Both the position numbers and the translations under genes were made by a program. A stretch of DNA of 40,339 nucleotides, taken from positions 1 through 40,339 of the forward strand of contig JAISBF010000165.1 of assembly GCA_031266335.1 (NCBI GenBank), given 5' to 3'. The notes under the pieces are model-generated. The model was not told where the DNA came from. It saw nothing but the letters and a program-made list of their open reading frames with translations, and made no database searches. Source of the DNA: Verrucomicrobiales bacterium. Lineage in GTDB: Bacteria > Verrucomicrobiota > Verrucomicrobiia > Methylacidiphilales > JAAUTS01. Shown here piece by piece: positions 29,579 to 38,296 of the stretch (position 1 is its first letter; each line of letters begins with the position of its first letter).

Positions 29579-29774
29579 TTTTCGTAGGGGTAGGGAGAGC
29601 GAGTGAAACGGATTTTCAAACGTAAAAAATCGTAAAACTTGGCGAAATCAATGGCCTTATAGGGCTTAAAAAGTGAATTGGAAATTTGGCAAACACCTTT
29701 TGCGTTACGAGCCACTCGGCGTCACGCCGATTTTTAGTAGTTAGGTGAAATTATTTTAGCCCCGACTTTAATTT

Positions 29775-30356
29775 TCAAGCCATTGACGGGATTAAAGCCG
29801 GCTGGGAATTTGTGGCGTCATAAGCACGGGCTAACACCTGTCGCCTGGTTTCAGCCTTTGCTTGGGCATAGGCTTTCCTTAACTTCCCTGATTGCGTTAA
29901 GATTCGGAGAAAGACACACAAGGCCAACAAACTCCAAAATTGCACCGGATGGCGATGGCGGCAAGCACGCACTAAGCCAACAATAAATGCTGTGGCGCAT
30001 CGCTTGGCCTCCTCTGGAAGTTCTTTTAATTCCTTTTCCAGTCGTGAGACAAAAATGCGTCCTTCTTCTGATGGAGCTTTCGGAAAAAACATCCATCTTA
30101 AGGGCAGTTCGTCCATGTGCTGGGTTTTTTGCATTAGAGGAAATACCTTGTCATGGCAAATTTGGCCATGCCTGATAATGCCATCCATCAGCAGTCGTTG
30201 CATCTTGGTGGTGCTTTGGGCAATTAACAATCGAGACTCGGCCAATTTTCTTAGGCGCCAACAACGATACCATTCGTATGCGGCAGGCAGAACCGCGATG
30301 ATCAACCCCCCGATGGCAATCAACAGTTGATTCATATTACTGTAACGGTAATTCAC
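29775..30356 (-). CDS. Hypothetical protein, N-terminal TM
   Basis: 193-aa ORF overlapping the upstream 90-aa ORF by 20 bp. Confidence 0.55.
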   Translation of the reverse strand: MNYRYSNMNQLLIAIGGLIIAVLPAAYEWYRCWRLRKLAESRLLIAQSTTKMQRLLMDGIIRHGQICHDKVFPLMQKTQHMDELPLRWMFFPKAPSEEGRIFVSRLEKELKELPEEAKRCATAFIVGLVRACRHRHPVQFWSLLALCVFLRILTQSGKLRKAYAQAKAETRRQVLARAYDATNSQPALIPSMA

Positions 30357-30609
30357 CAGTTCCCTGATGCAATCTTAATTTTAGCTGCGCGTTTTCAGTG
30401 TGTAGGTTTTCAATTCGCCGGTCTTTGTCACCACTCTGCCTGACAATTTCATCCATGCGTCTTTGATCGTTGTTGATCATTTCCCGCCGCTCTGAACTGG
30501 CAAGGCGGTAAAGCATATAAGACAACCCAGCGCCAAACAGCGCTCCAATTCCAAAGCTTCCACCCCGTCCGCTGATTTGTTCAATAAAGGTTTGCAGCGC
30601 CTTGTCCAT
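30337..30609 (-). CDS. Hypothetical protein, TM plus coiled-coil-like C-terminus
   Basis: 90-aa ORF: GIGALFGAGLSYMLYRLASSERREMINNDQRRMDEIVRQSGDKDRRIENLHTENAQLKLRL. Confidence 0.5.
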   Translation of the reverse strand: MDKALQTFIEQISGRGGSFGIGALFGAGLSYMLYRLASSERREMINNDQRRMDEIVRQSGDKDRRIENLHTENAQLKLRLHQGTGELPLQ

Positions 30610-30939
30610 AAAAAGCCTTTAAAAATTGCCAGCCAGTTCAATTTTGTCAATTTTTTGTTACTCTCCATGCCGCTTTTGAGTTTGATAAGTCTATCAACGC
30701 CTCACTGTGCCATTTCGTTGCCTTCGTCAAATTTTGGTAGTACTTCTACGCATTTGCGCCAACTGCATCGTTACGGCTTGTCGTGATAAATCTGCACGAT
30801 GCCGTCGGCAACGCAGTCGGCGTATTCCCGGTAAATGCTGGGGTAAGTCTTGCCCGCGATTTTCCGACTGCTCAGATAATCCTCCGCCAGCAGGCTGCCG
30901 GTATCCAAGCGGGAAAAACCGCGCGCCGCCGGGGCACGG

Positions 30940-31764
30940 TCAGCGGCGGGTGCCGCGGGTGAAACGCGGGACGCCGGCCAGGTCGCCGCGGGTCTCGATG
31001 TTGGCGAAGCCGACTTGGCGCAACAGGTCGGCGACCGCGGGCGCGTGCGCGGCGCCGGTTTCCAAAAAGATGTCCGCGGTGTGTTCGCTGGTCATGGCGA
31101 TGAGCGGCCGGATGAGGGCGAGACCGTCAGCGCCGCCGCGCAGCGCCAGTGCGGGGTCGAAGGTGACTTCGCGCGGCAGCGCGGCCATTTCCGCGTCGGT
31201 GAGGTAGGGCAGGTTGGCGACAATGACGTGCCCAGTGTCAGCGGCGGGCAGCAAATCGTGCTCCAGCCAGGTGACATTGGGCGCGCCGAGCCGTTCCTGG
31301 TTTTGGCGGGCCAGGGCCAGGGCGTCGCCGCTGAGGTCCACGCCGATGACGCGCCACGCTGGCAACTGTTTGGCCACCGTCAGCGCGATGACCCCGCTGC
31401 CGGTGCCGATGTCGTAGAGCAACCCCGCCGGCCGGTCGCGCAGGAGCTCCAGCACCCAGGCGACCAGCACCTCGGTTTCCGGGCGCGGAATCAGCGCCGC
31501 CGGGCCGCAGGCAAACGCCAGGCCGTGAAACTCCGTCTCGCCGAGGATGTGCTGCAACGGCTCGCCGTCGGCGCGGCGGCGCACCAGCGGGCGCAGGGCG
31601 TCGAGTTCCGCCACGGTCAGCGTCCGCTCGAATTGCAGGTACAGGCCCATGCGCGGCAGCTTGAGGACGTGGGCGAGGATCAGCTCGATTTGCAGGCGCG
31701 GTGATTCGAGGTTTTTCTGTTTGAAAAACGCGGCGGTTTTGTCGATGAGTTCGAGCAGGTTCAT
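30940..31764 (-). CDS. prmC: Peptide chain release factor N5-glutamine methyltransferase
   Basis: PLQHILGETEFHGLAFACGPAALIPRPETEVLV, LLYDIGTGSGVIALTVAK, ANLPYL; start at MNLLELIDKT overlapping the rnc stop (ATGA). Confidence 0.92.
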   Translation of the reverse strand: MNLLELIDKTAAFFKQKNLESPRLQIELILAHVLKLPRMGLYLQFERTLTVAELDALRPLVRRRADGEPLQHILGETEFHGLAFACGPAALIPRPETEVLVAWVLELLRDRPAGLLYDIGTGSGVIALTVAKQLPAWRVIGVDLSGDALALARQNQERLGAPNVTWLEHDLLPAADTGHVIVANLPYLTDAEMAALPREVTFDPALALRGGADGLALIRPLIAMTSEHTADIFLETGAAHAPAVADLLRQVGFANIETRGDLAGVPRFTRGTRR

Positions 31765-32450
31765 GCGCGGCGCAATTTTTCCCAGGCGTCGGCGGCCGCG
31801 GCGATTTCGGCGGCCTTCTTGCTGTTGCCGGCGCCGCACCCCAGCACCGCGTCCTCGGAACGCACGCTGACCTGGTAACTTTTCGCGTGGTCGGGGCCTT
31901 CCTCGTGGTCGAGCACGTATTCGGGCGCGGTCTTGCCGTCCGCCTGCAGCCGCTCCTGCAACGCGCCCTTGGGGTTGAAGTCCGCGGTCCGGCCCTGCTG
32001 TTCCGCGACGAAGGGTTGCAGCACCGGCGCCAGCCACGCGGCAACGGTCTCGAAATCACTGTCAATGAAAATGGCGCCAATCACCGCCTCCATCGCGTCG
32101 GCCAGGTTGGAACTTTTCACCCGCCCGGAATTCTTGCTTTCACCGCGGCTGAGGATGAGGAAATCGCCGAGCCGGAACGTCAGCGCCAGGTTTTCCAGCG
32201 CTTTGCGGTTGACCACGGCGGCGCGCAGGTGGGTGAGCCGGCCCTCGTCGAAATTTTTAAACTGGCGGAACAACTGCCCGGTCAGCGCCAGCTGCAGCAC
32301 GGCGTCGCCGAGGAACTCCAGCCGCTGGTTGTCGCGCACCTTGCGCCGCTGCTCGTGGCCGCACGACGGGTGGGTGAGCGCCTCCGCCAGCAGCGCGCGG
32401 TCGCGGAAGCGGTAGCCCAGCAGCGTTTCAAACGGCGCGAGATGGTTCAT
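31761..32450 (-). CDS. rnc: Ribonuclease III
   Basis: QRLEFLGDAVLQL, SSNLADAMEAVIGAIFID, C-terminal dsRBD. Confidence 0.95.
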   Translation of the reverse strand: MNHLAPFETLLGYRFRDRALLAEALTHPSCGHEQRRKVRDNQRLEFLGDAVLQLALTGQLFRQFKNFDEGRLTHLRAAVVNRKALENLALTFRLGDFLILSRGESKNSGRVKSSNLADAMEAVIGAIFIDSDFETVAAWLAPVLQPFVAEQQGRTADFNPKGALQERLQADGKTAPEYVLDHEEGPDHAKSYQVSVRSEDAVLGCGAGNSKKAAEIAAAADAWEKLRRA

Positions 32451-32459
32451 AACGCACTG

Positions 32460-33362
32460 TCAGCGGGCGCGCGGGTGGCACTGTTGGTGGATGACGCGCA
32501 GGCGCTTCGCCGCCACCCGCGTGTAAATTTCCGTGGTGTTGATGTTCGCATGGCCGAGTAATTCCTGGATGATACGCAAATCCGCGCCGCGACTCAACAG
32601 GTGAGTTGCGAAAGAATGGCGCAGCAGGTGGGGATAAACATTCTTCTCGATGCCGGCGCGGCGCATGGCGTCCTTGACGATTTGCCAAATCCGCGCCGTG
32701 GTCAGCGTCTTGCCGTGCCGGCTGATGAACACCTCGCCGCCGGTGCGGGGGCGCACCAGTTTGGGCCGGCCGCCGGCGAGGTAATGCCGCAAGGCGGCGC
32801 AAGCCTGCCGCCCGATGACGACCAGCCGCTCCTTGTCGCCCTTGCCGATGACCCGCGCGGTGCCCTCGTCCAGGTCGAGGTTTTCCAGCCGCAGCGTGAC
32901 CAGTTCGCCGACCCGCAGGCCGGCGGCGTAGAAGGTTTCCATGACCGCCCGGTTGCGCAGGCCGAGCGGCTCGTTGCCCCATTCCACCGCCAGCAGCGCG
33001 TCCGTCTCGCCCATGGTCAGCGTCGCCGGCAGGTAGCGGAACAGTTTCGGCAGTTCCAGTAATTCAGCGAGGTCCTGGCGGATGAGTTTTTCCCGCTTCA
33101 GGAACTTGAGCAGGTTGCGCAGCACCACGATTTCCAGTTTCAGCGAAGCCGGCTCCAGTTTTCGCCGCTCCTTTTGCTCGCCAAGATACAACTGCAACGC
33201 TGACAGTGAGACGTCGCCCCAGTCGCTGACGGTGGCGCGCCGGTCGAGCCAGTCGGCGAAGCGTTCCATCGCCGCCCGGTTGATTAGCTGGGTGTTGGCG
33301 GCGTGGCCTTGTTCCAGGGCCTGCCAGGCGAGGCAGTTTTCAATGGGCGCGCGGTCAAGCAT
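32460..33362 (-). CDS. Tyrosine recombinase XerC/XerD family
   Basis: AGLRVGELVTL, HLLRHSFATHLLSRGADLRIIQELLGHANINTTEIYT. Confidence 0.93.
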   Translation of the reverse strand: MLDRAPIENCLAWQALEQGHAANTQLINRAAMERFADWLDRRATVSDWGDVSLSALQLYLGEQKERRKLEPASLKLEIVVLRNLLKFLKREKLIRQDLAELLELPKLFRYLPATLTMGETDALLAVEWGNEPLGLRNRAVMETFYAAGLRVGELVTLRLENLDLDEGTARVIGKGDKERLVVIGRQACAALRHYLAGGRPKLVRPRTGGEVFISRHGKTLTTARIWQIVKDAMRRAGIEKNVYPHLLRHSFATHLLSRGADLRIIQELLGHANINTTEIYTRVAAKRLRVIHQQCHPRAR

Positions 33363-33368
33363 ATTGGT

Positions 33369-33794
33369 TTAACCACGGATGGACACGGATAAACACGGAT
33401 TATCTGGCAACCCGTCGCCATTCCAATTTGGCATGTTTGAAGTTGATGATGAGGCCGATTTTCAGGTTGATTATTTTTAGGTAATTGAGCATTTGACCGG
33501 TTTCGTGAGGAGTGATTTGGTCAATGGTTTTGGTGTCAATGATAATTTTGTTGAAAGCGATGAGGTCAGGAATGAATTCGCCAATTTTGGTTTCTTTATA
33601 AAAAACATCGAAAGTTTTTTGTTGGGCGTAAGGAATTTTGTGCAACTTGAAATCAACCACCAAGGCGTTTTCATATGGTTTTTCATGCAGTCCATGCCCG
33701 ACTTCATTTAGAATTTCCATGGCGAAGCCAATGATTTGGCGAGTTTCTTCCTTAAAAAACAAATCCGTGTCCATCAGTGTCCATCCGTGGTTAA
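33369..33794. mobile_element. Inverted-repeat-bounded element carrying a GxxExxY gene
   Basis: Arms ttaaccacggatggacacggataaacacggatta (33369-33402) and aatccgtgtccatcagtgtccatccgtggttaa (33762-33794); gene start and stop lie in or beside the arms. Confidence 0.7.
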
Positions 33795-33801
33795 TAATCA
33801 C
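33400..33801 (-). CDS. GxxExxY protein
   Basis: IIGFAMEILNEVGHGLHEKPYENALVVDFKL, YKETKIGEFIPDLIAFNKIIIDTKTI. Confidence 0.9.
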   Translation of the reverse strand: MIINHGWTLMDTDLFFKEETRQIIGFAMEILNEVGHGLHEKPYENALVVDFKLHKIPYAQQKTFDVFYKETKIGEFIPDLIAFNKIIIDTKTIDQITPHETGQMLNYLKIINLKIGLIINFKHAKLEWRRVAR

Positions 33802-35150
33802 TCCAAATGATACTCATTGAGCTTGCGGTGCAAGGTGCGGCGGCTGATGCCGAGTAGCTTGGCGGCGGCGGTGCGGTTTTGGTCGCATTGTTCCAAGGCG
33901 CGGACGATGGAGTTTTTTTCCATTGCGGTCAGGTTCAGCGTGTTGCTCACCAGCAGCGGCGCGCCACTGTCAGCGGACTTCAACGCCGGCGGCAAATCTT
34001 TCAGCAGAATTTCCTTGTCGCGGCACAGCACCACGCCGTGCTCGACCGCGGCGCGCAGTTCGCGGACGTTGCCGGGCCAGTGGTAGCGTTGCAGGGCCTC
34101 GCCGGCGGCGACGCTGAATTTCAGCCCCGGCTTGCCGTTTTCCTTGCAGAACTCGGCGAGGAACGCGGCCGCCAGCAGCGGGATGTCTTCCTTGCGCTCG
34201 CGCAACGGCGGCAGCTCGATCTTGACCACGTTGACGCGGTAGAACAAATCCTCGCGGAAGGCGCCGTCCTTCACCAGCAGCGCCAGGTTTTTGTTGGTGG
34301 CGGTGATGACGCGCACGTCGGTCTCGATGGTTTTGTTGCCGCCGACGCGCTCGAACTTGCGCTCGCCGAGCACGCGCAGCAGCTTGACTTGCGTCGCCGC
34401 GTCAATCTCGCCGATTTCGTCGAGGAAAATCGTGCCGTGGTCGGCCTGCTCGAACCGCCCGAGACGTTTTTCAAACGCGCCGGTGAACGCGCCTTTCTCG
34501 TGGCCGAACAGCTCGCTTTCCAGCAACTGGGGAGAGAGCGCGGCGCAGTGCACGGCCATGAAGGGTTTGTTTTTGCGCGAGCTGAGGTTATGAATGGCCT
34601 TGGCCACCAGTTCCTTCCCGGTGCCGCTTTCGCCCTGGATGAGGATGGTGGCCTTGGTGTCGGCAACCTGGCGGATGACGTCGAAGATTTCCGCCATTTT
34701 CGACGAGTTGCCGATCAACGCTGCCAAGCCGTATTGCTTGTCAATCTGCTGGCGCAACTGTTGGTTTTCGGTCTCGATGTTGCGGCTGCGCAGGGCGCGC
34801 AGGAGCAGCATTTCCAGCTTGTCGATGTTGACCGGCTTGGTGACGTAATCGTAGGCGCCGCGGCGCATCGCCTCGACGGCGGTTTCCACCGAGCCGTAGG
34901 CGGTCATCATCACCGTCAGCGGCGCGGGCGAGAGCGACTGGCAGCGTTCCAGGATTTTCATCCCGTCGTCGCCGCCGAGTTTCAAATCGGTGAGCACCAG
35001 GTCGATTTTTTCGGCTTCGAGAATGTTGCGGGCGGCCGCACCGTCAGCGGCGAGGTAGATGTCGAAATGGTCTTCCAGCGCGCGGCGCAGGCCGTCGCGG
35101 GTGGCCTTCTCATCGTCCACAATCAGCAGGGTTGGCAGCAGTTCGTTCAT
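33798..35150 (-). CDS. Sigma-54-dependent response regulator (NtrC family)
   Basis: REC LLIVDDEKATRDGL; GESGTGKELVAKAIH; ELFGHEKGAFTGA; Fis-type HTH; start at MNELLPTLLIVDDE. Confidence 0.95.
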   Translation of the reverse strand: MNELLPTLLIVDDEKATRDGLRRALEDHFDIYLAADGAAARNILEAEKIDLVLTDLKLGGDDGMKILERCQSLSPAPLTVMMTAYGSVETAVEAMRRGAYDYVTKPVNIDKLEMLLLRALRSRNIETENQQLRQQIDKQYGLAALIGNSSKMAEIFDVIRQVADTKATILIQGESGTGKELVAKAIHNLSSRKNKPFMAVHCAALSPQLLESELFGHEKGAFTGAFEKRLGRFEQADHGTIFLDEIGEIDAATQVKLLRVLGERKFERVGGNKTIETDVRVITATNKNLALLVKDGAFREDLFYRVNVVKIELPPLRERKEDIPLLAAAFLAEFCKENGKPGLKFSVAAGEALQRYHWPGNVRELRAAVEHGVVLCRDKEILLKDLPPALKSADSGAPLLVSNTLNLTAMEKNSIVRALEQCDQNRTAAAKLLGISRRTLHRKLNEYHLE

Positions 35151-35172
35151 GGTCGGCAGTCGCGCGTCGGGT

Positions 35173-36321
35173 TCATTTGTTTTCCAGCAGCCGCATTTGT
35201 TGGTGGCCCAGCGGGAAGCGCACCCTGACGGTGGTGCCCTGGTCGTGGTGGCTTTCCAACTGGAGCTCGGCGCCGTGCTCGCGCAGGATGCGCTGGACAA
35301 TCATCAGGCCGAGGCCGGTGCCGCGCTGCTTGGTGGTGTAATAGGGTTCCAGCACGCGCGGCAGGTCCTCCAGGGAAATGCCGGGGCCGTTGTCCGCGAA
35401 GGACAATTCCAGGCAGCCGTCGCCGACCGCGGCGCGGATGGTGAGGAGGCCCTTGCTGCCCATCGCCTGCATGGCGTTTTTGATGATGTTGTAGAACGCC
35501 TGCTTGATTTGCTCGGTGTCCAGCCGCAGCGCCGGCAGGTGGTCGGGCAGGTCCGTCTCGACGATGATGCCGCGGTTGTCCAACTCGCGTTGCAAGATGG
35601 CCAGCGTTTCCCTGACGATGCCGCTGACCGTGGCGTCGCGGAATTCCGGCACGGTCGGGCGGATGGCCTTTAAAAAGCGGTGGATGATGGCGTCGAGCCG
35701 CTCCATCTCGGCGCGGGCGACGCGGACGGATTCCTGCAATTTTTCGCGCAACTTCGGCTCGGCGCGTCGCGCGTCGCGGGCCATCAATTGCAGGTGAATG
35801 TTGATGCTGTTGATGGGGTTGCCCAGCTCGTGCGCCACGCCGGCCGCCAGCAACGTCAGCGCGTGCAAGCGCTCGGACTCGATGACCTCGCGGGTGTCGG
35901 CGTTTTTTTGCGTGATGTCGTGGAAGATGGCGACGAAGGTCACCGTCAGCGGCGCGGTGTCGCCCTCCACCGGCAGCAGGTACATTTCCAGCAGGCGCGG
36001 TTCGGGATAGCGGATTTCCAGGGTCTTGTTGGTGGCCTGGCCCTTCATCAGCAGCGCGGGCCAATCGAGGTCGCGCAGGTACTTGGCAATCGGGGCGCTG
36101 ACGGTGAAGTCGGCGGGAATCGGCAGCAGCTTGTGCGCCGCGCGGTTGCAATACTCGATGCGCCCGTCGGCGTCCAGCACCACCACCGCCTCGTGCAGCG
36201 TGTTAAACACCGTCTCCAGCAAGCCGTTCTCGCGGGCCATGCGCAGCAGGTGACGCTTGAGTTCATCCGGTTCGAGATGCTCGACGCGCTCCATCAATTT
36301 GCCGAGGAAGGAAGTTTTCAT
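35173..36321 (-). CDS. PAS-domain sensor histidine kinase (partner of the NtrC-type regulator)
   Basis: GVAHELGNPINSI (H box), IKNAMQAM (N box), DNGPGIS, GTGLGLMIVQRI. Confidence 0.94.
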   Translation of the reverse strand: MKTSFLGKLMERVEHLEPDELKRHLLRMARENGLLETVFNTLHEAVVVLDADGRIEYCNRAAHKLLPIPADFTVSAPIAKYLRDLDWPALLMKGQATNKTLEIRYPEPRLLEMYLLPVEGDTAPLTVTFVAIFHDITQKNADTREVIESERLHALTLLAAGVAHELGNPINSINIHLQLMARDARRAEPKLREKLQESVRVARAEMERLDAIIHRFLKAIRPTVPEFRDATVSGIVRETLAILQRELDNRGIIVETDLPDHLPALRLDTEQIKQAFYNIIKNAMQAMGSKGLLTIRAAVGDGCLELSFADNGPGISLEDLPRVLEPYYTTKQRGTGLGLMIVQRILREHGAELQLESHHDQGTTVRVRFPLGHQQMRLLENK

Positions 36322-36411
36322 GGTCAGCGGCTGGGGCGACAAAATTTCATCATCAGCGGCCGGAAAAACCAAGAAAAAAGAAGTGAGTAAAAATTACTCT
36401 GCACCTCGCAA

Positions 36412-36657
36412 TCAAAGTTCTAATTTGTCTATTAGTTCTTCGACGCTTAAATCGTGATGGGTGGTGATATGCTTCAAGATACCGGCAAGAGTGCCAATTT
36501 TTATCGGGTGATGATGGGGAATAACCTCGTGATGTTCACCATTTAATTGCGTGGTGATGCGAATGTGGGAACCTTTTTGACGGGTGATTTGATAACCAAG
36601 AATGCGTAATGATTTTATCAATTGCTTGCCAGTTATGCTTCTTGGGATTTTGGCCAT
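36412..36657 (-). CDS. HicA-like type II toxin (mRNA interferase family)
   Basis: GKQLIKSLRILGYQITRQKGSHIRI...PHHHPIKIGTLAGILKHI. Confidence 0.9.
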   Translation of the reverse strand: MAKIPRSITGKQLIKSLRILGYQITRQKGSHIRITTQLNGEHHEVIPHHHPIKIGTLAGILKHITTHHDLSVEELIDKLEL

Positions 36658-36687
36658 GAGGTCAAACTATTGGATTTTGTGACAAGA

Positions 36688-36903
36688 CTAGTCTGAAGCC
36701 ATGACTTCATCGCGCACATAATGCAAACGAATAACCTTCGGGGGCGACATGGTTGCGTCGAAATAACACTCCACGGCTTCTTTGACCATTTTTCTGAGTT
36801 CCGCGAGTGAATCCCCCTGGGTGTGGATGCCGTAGCCCAACGCTGACGCGGTGTAACCACCGTCCACTTCGTCTTCACGCACCTCAAAGATAATTTCACT
36901 CAT
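36688..36903 (-). CDS. HicB-like antitoxin
   Basis: FEVREDEVDGGYTASALGYGIHTQGDSLAELRKMVKEAVECYF; directly upstream of hicA-like gene. Confidence 0.85.
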   Translation of the reverse strand: MSEIIFEVREDEVDGGYTASALGYGIHTQGDSLAELRKMVKEAVECYFDATMSPPKVIRLHYVRDEVMASD

Positions 36904-36956
36904 TATTATCAGGTTAACTCAAGTTACAGACCTAGGCAAGCCGCCAATGGCAAAGC

Positions 36957-37967
36957 TCATTTGAACTGCGCCAAAAACCGCAGGTCGTTTTCGTAGAGCA
37001 GGCGCAGGTCGCTGATGTTGTGCTGGAGCATGGCTAGGCGCTCGACGCCCATGCCGAAGGCGAAGCCGGTGTAGCGCTTGCTATCCACGCTGACGTTGTC
37101 AAACACGTTCGGGTCCACCATGCCGCAGCCGGCGATTTCCAGCCATTCCTTGCCCTTCACCGTGGCGTTGGCGCGGGCCATGTCCACCTCGAAACTCGGC
37201 TCGGTGAACGGGAAAAAGTGCGGGCGGAAGCGGACGCGGGTGTCGCTGCCGATGAACTCCTTGAAAAAGTATTCCATCGTGCCCTTGAGGTCGGCGAGGG
37301 TGATGCCGTCGTCCACCACCAGGCCCTCGATTTGGTGGAAAAAGACGCCGTGGGTGGCGTCAATCTCGTCGCGCCGGTAACAGCGGCCCGGGGCGATGAT
37401 TTTGATCGGCGGCGGTTGCGTCTGCATGGCGCGGATTTGCACCGTGCTGGTCTGCGAGCGCAACAGGAAACGGTGGCCGTCACGGTCAGCGGGCGCGTCC
37501 ACGTAGAAGGTGTCCTGCTCGTTGCGCGCCGGGTGGTCGGCGGGCGTGTTGAGGGCGTCGAAGTTGTAAAACTCGGTGTCAATTTCCGGCCCGCTGGCGA
37601 TGGCGAATCCCATGCGGCGGAAGATTTGCACGATGCGCTCGATGGTCTGGTGGACCACATGCGGCGTGGCCCATTGGACCGGGCGGCCGGGCAGGGTGGG
37701 ATCGTCGGGAGCGCTGACGGTGGCGGTGTCGAACTCCTCCCGGCGCGCCTCGAAGGCGCTGTTGATGGCGGTCTTGGCGAGATTGGCGGCCTGGCCGGCG
37801 GCGGGGCGCTGCTCCTTCGGCAGCGTCTTGATTTTTTCAAGCAAGACAGGGAGCAACCCCTGGCGGGAGAGATATTTGACGCGCCACGCCTCGACCGCGT
37901 CACGGTCAGCGGCGGCGGCCAGTTCGGCGAGGGCCTGGGTTTGGAGTTGCGGTAATTCCTCAATCAT
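36957..37967 (-). CDS. pheS: Phenylalanyl-tRNA synthetase alpha subunit
   Basis: GPEIDTEFYNFDALNTPADHPAR, FHQIEGLVVD, GFAFGMGVERLAML; start at MIEELPQLQTQ. Confidence 0.95.
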   Translation of the reverse strand: MIEELPQLQTQALAELAAAADRDAVEAWRVKYLSRQGLLPVLLEKIKTLPKEQRPAAGQAANLAKTAINSAFEARREEFDTATVSAPDDPTLPGRPVQWATPHVVHQTIERIVQIFRRMGFAIASGPEIDTEFYNFDALNTPADHPARNEQDTFYVDAPADRDGHRFLLRSQTSTVQIRAMQTQPPPIKIIAPGRCYRRDEIDATHGVFFHQIEGLVVDDGITLADLKGTMEYFFKEFIGSDTRVRFRPHFFPFTEPSFEVDMARANATVKGKEWLEIAGCGMVDPNVFDNVSVDSKRYTGFAFGMGVERLAMLQHNISDLRLLYENDLRFLAQFK

Positions 37968-38101
37968 GATTAGGGGAAGCAGGCTAGCGAATCCTGGCGG
38001 AAAATCCACGGTAAAAACTCGGCCAGGCGAAATGGCGAACGGATATTTTTTGTTGACCTGCTTGGCCAAATAATATTTACTGCACGGGTAAGACTTTAAA
38101 C

Positions 38102-38174
38102 GGGGTCATAGCTCAGTTGGTAGAGCACCACAATGGCATTGTGGGGGTCTGGGGTTCGAATCCCCATGGCTCCA
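38102..38174 (+). tRNA. tRNA-Ala (anticodon GGC)
   Basis: GGGGTCA acceptor pairs with TGGCTCC; AGCTCAGTTGGTAGAGC D-arm; CCACA-ATGGCAT-TGTGG anticodon arm; GGGGTTCGAATCCCC T-arm; no encoded CCA. Confidence 0.96.
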
Positions 38175-38296
38175 CGTTTCGAAAGTCGCGCTCAGCGGCG
38201 CTCAATCCCGGTCAAATACTGATCAATGCTGGGTTTCGAGGTGATTAGTGGTGTTCGTACATTGCCCCTGAAGGGCCGGGTTTTACGAACAGGCCC

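Noticed and set aside
30940-32037. 365-aa version of prmC as called in the ORF track
   Set aside because: The first 90 residues are out-of-frame rnc sequence; the true start is at 31764, overlapping the rnc stop.
38102-38174. tRNA 3' end as an att site with a second copy
   Set aside because: I saw no second copy of tcgaatccccatggctcca in the window and no adjacent integrase; the Xer-like recombinase at 32.5-33.4 kb sits with rnc and prmC and looks chromosomal.
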